Below, in pieces: positions 1 to 9,785 of a stretch of 64,000 bases of DNA. Position 1 is the stretch's first letter. Every line of letters begins with the position of its first letter. The translations under genes were made by a program, and so were the position numbers. The stretch comes from Dryas octopetala (taxonomy: Eukaryota; Streptophyta; Magnoliopsida; Rosales; Rosaceae): NCBI GenBank assembly GCA_963921425.1, contig OY992837.1, positions 16,527,896-16,591,895 of the forward strand, written 5' to 3'. The notes beneath the pieces were generated by a model that saw only the letters and a list, made by a program, of their open reading frames with translations, was not told the origin of the DNA and searched no databases.

Positions 1-110
1 GACCAGTTCGGAAAATAAGAGCAGAGGTTGGTGTGATAGCAAGAGGAAGGATCAGCAAAAGAATATGCCAAACTGCATAGTCATCAACTTCTAATTAAAA
101 AAAAAAAAAA
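1..110 (-). promoter_or_regulatory. Paralogous copy of PSY-gene upstream region at window edge
   Basis: This stretch aligns in ordered blocks with the region upstream of the minus-strand PSY-like gene at about 6977-7195. Shared blocks include gaccagttcg, gaggttggtg, tgatagcaaga, atatgccaaac and cttctaatt, separated by small gaps. I infer that a tandem PSY-like copy lies to the left, outside the window, with only its 5' flank or 5' UTR visible here. The similarity is by eye, so it could be a shared promoter repeat instead. Confidence 0.5.
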
Positions 111-248
111 AAAACAAATTTACCGTATTGCAATTTTGGTCACGAATCTATTTTAAGTTTAATTTTGGTCCACTCCCCTTATAAACCATCATCTTCTCTC
201 TGTTTTTATTTTCAACTGTTCAAAAAATCACCATGATATATATATATA

Positions 249-652
249 CAAGAATGCTCTAAAACTAACTAGTTAATAAGTTAATACAAAGCTAACTAGC
301 ATGTTGGGCCCACCGCACAATGTAATCTCAAAATCCGAACCGTCTATTTTGTAAGCCCTACTTCAAAGATTATCCCTGTAAAAAATCTCCAAAATCGGAA
401 GTCATGTAGTCATTTGATTATAACAACAACTATTTATATGCTTTTATCGAAAACACTGATCGTCTATTTATTTGATCTCAATTAGATGACTAAATGATTT
501 CCGATTTAGTTGATTTTTTGCAATGATGATCTTTGAAGTATGACCTAAATAATTGATGGTTTGGATTATGAGATTAGTTATGTGGTGATCCTAAAAGTAT
601 GATTAGCTTCGTATTAACTTATTAACCAGTTAGTTTTAGAGCACTCCTCTAT
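249..652. mobile_element. Foldback MITE, ~400 bp
   Basis: The left end (gaatgctctaaaactaac) and the right end form imperfect inverted repeats of about 50 bp, both abutting TA runs. The internal part carries the phrases 'ccgaaccgtcta' and 'caaagattatccctg', with near-mirror versions in its other half. Related phrases recur in the 340-bp repeats at 16.7-17.7 kb. No transposase is present, and the target duplication cannot be resolved inside the TA tract. Confidence 0.55.
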
Positions 653-1653
653 ATATATATATATCGTTGTTTCTTTTATCCATGTTGTAATTTTGTATGA
701 TTTAAAATTTAAAATACAATTTAATTTAATTTTTATTTTTTTAGTAGTTACATCTTATTTAATTTGAGAATTTATATTTTATACTTATGATATTATTTAT
801 TTTTGAGAGTTTCATATATTTATTTCAGCTTTAAATATTTGACCGTTATAAGTTTAAATATTGAATTTTTTTAAGGCTCAAATTAGAATATTGGGTATTC
901 AAACAGTTTAGACACGAAATCCAGTATAGGCCGGTCCACTTTAGAGTGGGCTAGCACCGATTGATGCGTGTCATGTATTTTATTTTATTTTCTAAAACAT
1001 TATTATTGTCCGTCAAGACAATCCTTACTTATTGTTGCTCAATGGCAACCCAAAAATTGCATAAGAATGATACTTATATAATTGTTTTTTGTTTTGTTTT
1101 GTTTTTTTTTATATAAACATATCAAAAATTAATAAACCAACATGAAACTCAAAAGTAGAATCTCATGGACTCATATATAATTAATTGATAGTGTCATTGA
1201 CTTGCTATTTTTCAATTGCAACATGTAGTTGACTATCTATTGGCAACCATTATCGTTGACAACCATTATTACTGTTTTATAATGATACAGAATCAAAGTG
1301 GAATTACAATATAAATGCGACATTATTGCCAAACTTAGCATGCAACAAAGTAAATGACAAATGTATGTCAATCGATCTACCAAGCTGGCTAAACTTTAGA
1401 AATTGACACCAGTTCGTCAAATAACAAAGATAAATGGAAGCTAATTAAATCCTAAACACTAAGCTAAAATAAACTAAAAGTAAAAAATATGTACACCCTA
1501 AAATACACCACCATGTCAAGTAGAGTACTTACAATCCCACCATTCTATCATATTTCTCCACACACTTTATTTTATAACCCCCCATTAAATTTTAAAAAAG
1601 ATATAAAAGCATTGTTTCCACCTCCCATTATTCCTATAATGTCCTTAATATAC
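653..1653. other. AT-rich intergenic DNA, no gene seen
   Basis: Low-complexity AT-rich sequence with T runs. No open frame, splice structure or transposon end could be recognised in either strand. Confidence 0.5.
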
Positions 1654-1656
1654 TAA

Positions 1657-2345
1657 GGCCCCGTTTGGGATTACGGTGGAAGACCCAAAAGCTGCTGTGG
1701 ATGACAATTCTCAATCACCTACAACAGTTTTGGTGTTTGGTAAAAAAATTAAAAACTGCTTTTTCTCACAATTCTCAACTCCCCACAACAAAAACAGAAA
1801 GCAGGTTTCTAGGTGCTTTTGAAAACTGCAGTAAATCACAGCAACAATGAATATTTTATTTTACCCATAATATCCTCATTGATTTCTATATTTTTAATTT
1901 GTTTATTTTAAATTAAAAAATATGTCCATTGTTAGTTATATTTTATATTGTGATAATTAATTATGATATTTTATTTGCATGATTAAAATTATAATATACC
2001 TAAAAAAATAATAGACATAGTTATTTAATAATGTTGTTCTTAGAAAAATTAATGCTAATAAAAATTTGTAGCCACAAATTTAAAAAACAAGTAAAACACA
2101 TTTTATTTTTACCAAACAAATAAGTGAAAGACACTGTTAGCATCATGTCTATTTTAGTAATTATACACAATCACAGCATTTTTACATTAACATTTACCAA
2201 ACACTTTGATACTGTTTTTTGCACTCACAGCACTTTTGAAAACATACTTTACCAAACACTCAGCTGCTTTACTTTACAGCTGACTTTACTTCACAGCTGT
2301 TTTACCTCACAGCTATTTTTTCACACAGCAATACCAAACTGGCCC
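1657..2345. mobile_element. Tourist-like (PIF/Harbinger) MITE, 689 bp
   Basis: Terminal inverted repeats begin GGCCCCGTTTGG on the left and GGGCCAGTTTGG on the right (reverse complement). They are flanked on both sides by TAA (1654-1656 and 2346-2348), the 3-bp duplication typical of PIF/Harbinger elements. The interior has repeated 'cacagctgttttacc' and 'ttgaaaactgcagt' phrases near the ends but no coding potential, so the element is non-autonomous. Confidence 0.7.
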
Positions 2346-2639
2346 TAACTCAGATACTTACCCACTAAACATGCTTTCACCACCTTAAAACCCACCATTT
2401 TGTTTTCCTTAATTTCTTCCAAAAACCCATTTAATTTCCAAAAGTTTGGAACTACATGTGTTTGATCACACAAAGGTATGTAAGCCATCCAGAACCAAAT
2501 CTGCACACAACTGCATCTCAAATCGAATCTCGGGTTCAACTCAGCTAAATTCACCAAATACTTTATCCAAATAAATCCCAATTTTCTAATTGGTCATTCA
2601 CTCATTGGAAATCTCAAACCTCTCATTTTTTTAAAGAAA

Positions 2640-3560
2640 GCCTAAATGGACCCAGACTTACCCCTCTCTATCTCTGCCGAATATCGGTAAGGTCGATTTT
2701 CCGCTATCTAACGGTTGTTTCCTGCCAGATCGACCCATTTATCTCATCTCTCCTCCCTCTTCCTCCCTATCCCATCAAATCTCCTATTTGCGCAACCATG
2801 GCGGCGAATCAAACCAACACAGCCCGGAATCCAGAGATGAAGATCCACGATTCAATGAGATTGAGACGTCAAACCACCACCAATATTTTCCTCTGCTTGT
2901 GGTGAGAACGAGGGTGTCCTTACCTTGCCTTGTCGACCGCTGTAGCCGAAGTGCTAAAAGGAGGAAGTTGACGAGCTTGGGAGGCGATCTCAGTTTTCCG
3001 ACAACATCGAGATATTGAACCACCATCAAAACGTTTATCTCGTCGTAATAAACCTTTTGGTGTCCTTGGATCGTCTCTCTGACCACTGTACGCGGAGGAT
3101 CGACATCCTAAACCTGCGACAGCTTGTCACCGTTTTTCGGCGACTCCGATGGCGGAATCAATCAATTCCCATGTCCATCTTACTCCTCTCAATGAACTCT
3201 TTAAGTTGGTGTACTTGCATGTGCATCTTACCCCTAAACCCTTTTCTGTCAAACTTGGATTTTGACTATTGTCGAATATTTAGAAGAGTCCATTAATTAT
3301 AAGGTACTAACAAAGCAAAATATTAACCAAAACCACTCATCTGTTTTTATTAACTTGCGGACATTATCTACCAGCCCAAAATATAACATCCGGACACCTT
3401 CCAAAAGAAACGTATCACAATCAAACCTACTACACAAACAACCCAAAACTGATCTTCTTCTTTTCTTTGCCAAATTGATCTCTTTCTTCAACTTTACCAA
3501 ATCGAAAATTGTTCATCTTCACTCACAAGCATCGTTCTGCAACTGTAAGCCTGCAACTCC
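2640..3560 (+). other. GC-richer, gene-fragment-like stretch
   Basis: This part is noticeably less AT-rich than its surroundings. It has a pyrimidine-rich leader (about 2690-2790) followed by an ATG in good context at 2798 (accatggcg). The frame from that ATG closes after about 35 codons, near a possible donor (ggtgagaac, 2898). No family is recognisable. It may be a captured gene fragment or a decayed 5' exon. Confidence 0.25.
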
Positions 3561-3566
3561 AAAAAA

Positions 3567-3836
3567 ATAGCAGTTTCAGTTCACTTTGCAGTTTCAGAAA
3601 CTGCAGTTTCACTTGCAGTTAGTAACTGCAACTGCAAGCCTGTAGCTCCAATAAACTGCAGTTTCACTTACACTACAACTGCAAGCTTGCAACTCAAATA
3701 AACTGCAGTTTCTGAAACTGCAGTTGCAACTCAAATAAACTGCAGTTTCAATTCATTTGCAGTTAGTAATTGCAACTCCAATAAACTGCAGTTTCAGTTC
3801 ACTTGCAATGTTCCAGAAATTGCAGTTTCAGAAATT
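3567..3836. repeat. Palindromic CTGCAG-rich repeat array
   Basis: About 270 bp packed with direct and inverted copies of a ~10-bp word, tgcagtttca, and its complement gaaactgca. Several pairs form perfect palindromes such as aaactgcagttt. Unit spacing is irregular (roughly 20-60 bp), so this is not a simple tandem satellite. There is no coding capacity. See findings. Confidence 0.65.
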
Positions 3837-3944
3837 GAGCTTAAAAAAAAAAAATCAAGAACCTTCCACTGATAAGAAATCAAAGTAGGAGTCTACGTAC
3901 CACAAGCTGTAATCATCCCCAATCGAGGAGAAGTCGGAGTGGTC

Positions 3945-4005
3945 AGAGCAGATCTAGAAGGCTTCGATCAAGCTCGGAGCAGATCCATTAGAAGGCTTCG
4001 ATCAA

Positions 4006-4042
<37 letters not shown>
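3945..4042. repeat. Short tandem duplication plus (GA)n microsatellite
   Basis: A ~34-bp unit containing 'agaaggcttcgatcaagc' is present twice in tandem (about 3945-4010). It is followed by an uninterrupted GA run of about 30 bp (4011-4042). Confidence 0.7.
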
Positions 4043-4046
<4 letters not shown>

Positions 4047-4339
4047 GAGCTTGTGAGATTTGGAAATACAGAAACTCTAAAAATAGAGCCAAACAACGTA
4101 CAAACTATACTGGAAAAGAAAAAGATAAATATTAAATATTCTATATTAAAAAAAAAAAAGAATGGAAAAATGGTTATTTAATGTGGGTTAGTAAAGGACA
4201 GCTGGCCCCCAAAATATGAAAAGTACCTTATTGTTAAGTTTAAACAATATGTATAGTTGAGGGTAAATATAAAAGTTGTCATGTAGTAGAAGATAATTAA
4301 TTCTATTTAGAATTCCAGTTTCCTAGTGAAGAAACTTTG

Positions 4340-5170
4340 GACGTGGAAAAGTGATCGATACAAAACAAGTAAGATTAAGCTTTGGACTCCGTATAGTAAG
4401 AGTAAGCTTGTGTGTATGTATGATAGTAAATAATATTGCTTGAAAAATTGCATAGTTTTTGTTTGTCATATGTCGCATGGTTTTATTATGATATCATCTA
4501 TTGCGATATATTTTAGATATTTTTGATGACTTGAGAGTCAGGGGTCACATTATTGAACCTTGGGTTTCGATCCTTCAAACCTCCGGAGGTGGTTGTGCGA
4601 GTAAGGCTAGTCGATTTGTTTGACCTATTGGGGAGCTAGTTTATAATGTACGAACCAGGGATAGATACTCTCGCTACAGTACCAAACTTTATATATGATA
4701 AGAGTAGTTGGGCCGATATATGTTCGGTCATTAGGTGTATATATCTGGACTTAGGTACCCGTTGTGTTTTTCACTGTCGTGATTTACGAAATTTGTGTGA
4801 TTGAGCATGCATTGTGGATGTTTTCAACTGGTTATATGGATTAGTTATTGCTATTGGTATTTTTTTGTTACCCTTTTTAAATTGTTTTTCACTGTTATGT
4901 ATGTCTAAATATTTGAAATTACTACTTTCAAACCTACTCACGGTCCCTTGAAGGAAAACTATGAACGTATGTGATACTAGCTTACACCCTACTGTACTTT
5001 TATTAGTACAGACCTTCCTCTAGTTGATGAACTTGATTAATCTGGGCGACATGGCAATTGATCTTGGTTAGACTGCTTGGCTAATCAATAGATTGCCCAC
5101 TTCTTGATATATGTTCAATCAACATTCAAAAGCTTTATTATCAAGTTTTAGATTATAACTCTCTATTGGA
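4340..5170 (+). repeat. Decayed fragment of a long LTR
   Basis: Contains 'gggtttcgatccttcaaacctccgg' (about 4562-4586, split by small changes) and the block 'aactatgaacgtatgtgat' (about 4957). Both match, in reverse complement, the solo LTR at 48461-51047. The second block also matches the LTR near 12187. Ends and target duplications are lost, so the boundaries are approximate. Confidence 0.5.
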
Positions 5171-5399
5171 ATTTGGGTCTCACTGCTTTCCTTGCATCAT
5201 GCTCGGAATAAATTTGACCCTAGCTAATTCCAAGCCATATGTATTTTTGGGTTATTTTTCAGTGTCCATTAGATTCTAGGGCTCGACCACTAACAATGTT
5301 GGTCAAAAGGACAACCGACTTAACCACTTGAGTTCCAAGCCAAAAAATATTTCCGAGCACTCGACAGAAGTGGCCAGCGCTTGGCAAGTGCATTTGAGA

Positions 5400-5600
5400 A
5401 AATTGTCGTATCTACGTACAAAATTGGATGCATCTCAAAAAATGAAGATGCACCTTAATATACAGATGCACTTGCCAAGTAGATGCAGTGCAGAAAATGC
5501 AGATGCACTTTAATATATAGATGCACCTGCCGAGCAAATGCAGCTCAAACATACAGATGCACTTGCTGAATTTATGCTCTGATGCGCTTTACGTGAAGGG
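5400..5600. repeat. Degenerate tandem array of 'agatgcac' units
   Basis: At least seven copies of 'agatgca(c/g)', mostly followed by 'ttgcc' or 'tttaatata', occur at 25-40 bp spacing between 5445 and 5575. They form an imperfect minisatellite without coding capacity. Confidence 0.6.
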
Positions 5601-6057
5601 ATATCCCTTTATAATGGATTGTCCTTTAGGCCAAATTAGCATCTCAATGTCTTTTTTACCAAGTTTATTAGTGATTTAGTACTAGTATCTAATTTACTAT
5701 ATTTTTTATCCCCCTTCTGAACAAGCTTCACCTCGGTTCACTGGTCCTCGTGGCCTAGTTTTGGAAGACATGCATTCTCCCTATTGCTAGCAGCGATGCA
5801 CATACTACAAACCGTAATTTTGAAAACGCAAGTAAGTCGAAATCTAATGAAATAATGAAAGGTTTCAAATTCTGACCCTCGTATATATATTTTTAGTTTT
5901 TTTATTATTAACTTTTCTATAGAGGCTCCTCAAATAATTAATTGATTATTGATATATAAAGTTCAATAACAAAATATATATAAAGTTATCAGGAAAATTG
6001 TCCTTTTAGATGATGACTTGTACCTAACATACAAATAGTAAACATGGATGGGATGAT
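5601..6057. other. Intergenic DNA downstream of the PSY-like gene
   Basis: AT-rich sequence, probably holding the 3' UTR and terminator of the minus-strand gene ending at 6058. No canonical AATAAA was recognised close to the stop codon and no other feature was seen. Confidence 0.4.
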
Positions 6058-6534
6058 TCAAGCTATTCCTGGGGTTATTGGGTCATGGTGGTGGTTTGGT
6101 CCTGTTCCTGGATAGTCCCATGTGCTTTCCATATTCATCCTTCCCTCAATAAACCCCTTTCCCTCTCCCAGTCCCACATCAAACAGCTCCTCTTCAACCC
6201 TGAAATCCACTGCACCCTGCCAATTACATATTACACACCTCATCAGAATTCTGTAGACTGTACCCAAATTTCATTTTGAATATTTCAATTACTTTAAAGG
6301 AAAATTTTAGGCAAAAGAGTGCATGTATAGATGTGGTATAAATATAGTATGGTAATATATACTTATGTTTCTAAACTTAATTAATTTAATTCATTAATTG
6401 ATTATATTGATTCTTACTTGAATACGTGGTCAAAGTTTACAGTATAACAAGAGAACATAATTTTTCATAATAATTTATAATTAAATAATTACCATTGTTA
6501 CAAAATCTAACTTAGAAGAACAACAAGAATAAAG

Positions 6535-6596
<62 letters not shown>

Positions 6597-6780
6597 ACCA
6601 GTGATTGTTGGACGAATAAGTCTTCTTCATCTGCCCTGAGGCTCCCTATAAAACAGCAGGTTGAACCAATAATCAAACCACTAACTTTATAAATAAACTG
6701 CATATATATATATATATATATATGTTCTAATTAAAGTCTAGACCCTTCTATACTTAACCGCAATTAAACTAAAGAAATAG

Positions 6781-6811
<31 letters not shown>

Positions 6812-6919
6812 TGATCACTGGTGAGCCGTACTGGTTGTAGGAACTGCAGCCAAAGATAGAAGATAGGAGAAACCCAATAAGATTGCTAGATGTCTAATTA
6901 GAAAAGCCATTTGCACCAT
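6058..6919 (-). CDS. PSY-like tyrosine-sulfated peptide precursor (three exons)
   Basis: I assembled three minus-strand exons by comparison with the paralogue at 22394-22885: 6919-6832, 6645-6599 and 6216-6058. The junctions use GT/AG, with phases 1 and 0, and give 97 residues. Exon 1 encodes a signal peptide (MVQMAFLIRHLAILLGFSYL, then small residues). Exon 3 ends in the candidate hormone, DYPGTGPNHHHDPITPG followed by Ile-Ala and the stop. It fits the PSY pattern of Asp-Tyr, then Pro-Asn and His-Asp-Pro at the same spacing. In that family the Tyr is sulfated by TPST in the Golgi and the processed peptide is secreted to act on leucine-rich-repeat receptor kinases. Intron 1 holds TA and A runs. 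Intron 2 starts with a weak GTTCAT donor running straight into a CT microsatellite, so this donor is the least certain point. A TATA-like tract lies near 7057-7070. Confidence 0.75.
6538..6594. repeat. (GA)n microsatellite in intron 2 of the PSY-like gene
   Basis: An uninterrupted GA repeat of about 57 bp lies only about 4 bp inside the predicted donor site of the minus-strand gene. On the transcript it is a CU run. Length changes here could affect splicing of the short second exon. Confidence 0.85.
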
Positions 6920-7056
6920 GTTGTTGTGTTGATCAAACAGGAATTTTACCAAACGTAGGTTGTAGATCAGAAAGACCAGTTCGTTAAATAGGACGAGAGA
7001 CAGAGTCTCAGAGAGGTTGGTGATAGCAAGACTGCAAGAGGAAGTATATGGTATGC

Positions 7057-7070
7057 TTATATATATATAA
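7057..7070 (-). promoter_or_regulatory. TATA-like element of the minus-strand PSY-like gene
   Basis: The tract ttatatatatataag lies about 140 bp upstream of the start codon at 6919. A start site near 7030 would give a 5' UTR of about 110 nt. The CT-rich leader that follows is typical of plant promoters. Confidence 0.45.
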
Positions 7071-7199
7071 GAGAGCAAATCAGCAGATCCAAGAATAATA
7101 TTAATTTTTTTCTTGTTGCAAGAATAATTGAGTTGCATATGCCAAACATAGTTACCCACTGCAAAGTCAGCTTCTAATTTGTTTTCTAATCCAATTTAT

Positions 7200-9457
7200 T
7201 TTAATATATTAACATTCCATTTTCATCATCGATCTGTGGGTGAGTTCCCACTTGCCTTACTTTTATTCTTGTGTCATTTTCATGTCATCAACTGATTATA
7301 TTTTGTGTAAATATACTGTTTCAAGATTATGTGTACGTGTACACGTTAATACATTATCATTATAATTACATGCATACAATAACTAGCTGGCAAAATAACA
7401 TTCAAATGTTTTTACGGGATTTCTCAGGTGTCTCCAAGAGGTAAGAGGCCAAATGACAATAAATAAATATCCCATAAAATAAGGGCCTCCTAATTTTGTC
7501 TCTTATTCATAAAATTTTGTTTTTGGTCCCTGTAGTTTGGTCAGGTTCCACTTCAATCCTCATCATTTCAATTATACTAATTTTGTCCTTATAGTTTACT
7601 AACTGTTGCAATTTGAGGACACACCCATAATTTCATTAATTTGTTTGACGAAAATAGCATGCAAATGCACTATTTAGGCTATTTTAAATAGTAACAATGA
7701 AAATAAGCCACCCAAAAGCTTAAAATATCCTCACTCGTGTGTTTCCCATACTTTTTTCATTCTACAAATTGACGAAATTAAATGTGTATTCTCAAATTAT
7801 AACAATTAGGAAACTATGGGAATAAAACAAGAACAATCGAAATTATAAGAACTAAAGTGAAACTCGTCTCAAATTATATGTATAAAAATGAAATTTAGCC
7901 TAATAAATAATATGGAAATAACTCTGAAATAAAGTAAAAAATAAGACTATTGAAAAATAAGACTCTTTGACCACATGTATGATACGACTATCTAGTGCTA
8001 TAATGCTGGGTATTATTTATTTTGAAAAATTATAATTTTACTTAAAACATGCATCAATATATTATTGAATATTGTATCAAACATGTGGTACTGCATCCTC
8101 CCGAAGAAATTAAAATATTGCACAATTATATATACATGTACATGGAATCTTGGACACACATGTTGGACTTTTTTGCAGGCCGGGTGGAATAGCATTGAGA
8201 GTTCGGACGGTGGAAAGAAAGACATCTGACATATGACTTCTTGTCATATTTGACAAGCTCTTTCTTTTTTTTTTTTTTTTCTTTTTTTAAAGGGGGGACG
8301 GGGGTTTTGGGTCGGTCAGAATTTGAAGTTCATTTGCTCCCGCTTAGTGTGTATTGACGATTTGACCCCAATGATGGACTCACTCCTATTCCTATAATAA
8401 TACCAACAGACATTCCCTAATCCCTACCACTTCTAGGGAAAGCCATCTAAACCTTATCAGTTTTAGGTTTTTTTTTTGTTAAACTTTATTTATTTTTTAT
8501 TTTATATGATAAAGGGCTTCAAAGTCATAATATCTCCTATATTTTGAAGAAAAATATTATTAGATCAATAGTTATTTAATTTTTTATTTTTTATTTACTT
8601 TTGATTGCTAATCAAAAACTCTAAAACATATAGGTTGCGTGCAGTTAAAACATAATATAGATCTATATAGTCATCTTACATTTCTTGAAATACTAACTCA
8701 AAGTGAAAGTAGATTTTCTACTTTAAATACTATATAATTCTACTATATTTTTTTAAAATTTAGTGGTAAAACTTAAAGGTATAAAATGATCTTTGAATTT
8801 ATATATAATATGTGACTAAATTAAAAGTCAAGTATTATAAAAAAATAAAAATAAAAAATAAAAGTAGATAAGGGCAGAGCTTAGAATTTTTAAAAGGAAG
8901 AACTTAATGGTAGAAATAGAGTTAGAGCTTGAGGATTCAACTTTTTGTTATTTTCTTTTGGGGTAAGAGAGCAAGGGACCTTCTAAATCTAACATGTAAA
9001 ACACTGTAAAAACAAACAATAAAGAGCGTTTGAACGCACTCAAGAGCGTCCAAACGTTTTATGAGAGTGTTTGAAACTCGTCGCTTTTAATTTTGTCTTT
9101 AATATTAAAAAAAACCACTTCAAATTTATGAATATTTTTAAAGTTGTTAGAGATCTATGAATGGTCTTTTATTATTTTAACTACTAATACATAACGTGCA
9201 ACTTGAGTACTTAAATTATCAAGTGGACTTCTTTCTTTAGTATGAAGGAGAAGTACTTCAATTTGCATTTAATTTTTCTCAGTCATTATAAAGAAAAATT
9301 ATTGTAAGTTATCATAATACTATGTGACATGCTCACGTGATGTTACTAATCAACTCAAATTATAACACGTATACCATAAATAATAATTAAAACCTTAAAT
9401 CAATACCCTTAAAAATGTACCCTTAAACAATAAACAATACCCTTAAAAATGTATGTG
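7200..9457. other. AT-rich intergenic DNA with a possible degenerate foldback
   Basis: No gene was recognised. Between about 7475 and 7905 the ends read 'aagggcctcctaattttg' and, in reverse complement, 'ttattaggctaaattt'. The flanking 'ggtccctgtagtttgg' and 'agttcttataatttcg' phrases also mirror each other, suggesting an old MITE. The rest is A/T runs and short direct repeats. Confidence 0.35.
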
Positions 9458-9785
9458 TTACAATTTGAGTGGATCGGTAACACACCACGTCAGGATGTTA
9501 CTTGGTATTATAATCACATACAATAATTTTTTAAATTTTTTCATAATATAAGCAGAATGGCATTTACTAAATGTGATAAACAATAATTTACAAAATGACA
9601 TAAATGATAGATTACATGGGCTTGTTTGAGGTAGTGTGTGCCAAAATTGAAAAGTCAAATTGTAAAATCGAAATTTCAGAGAAATAAACAAGATTTGAAA
9701 AAGCTTCTCCGGACCATTGGACAATGGATGAAGAAGCTAGCGCTTCTTACATGGCAATCATTGAGCAACAAAAGTGCTTGCCTTT

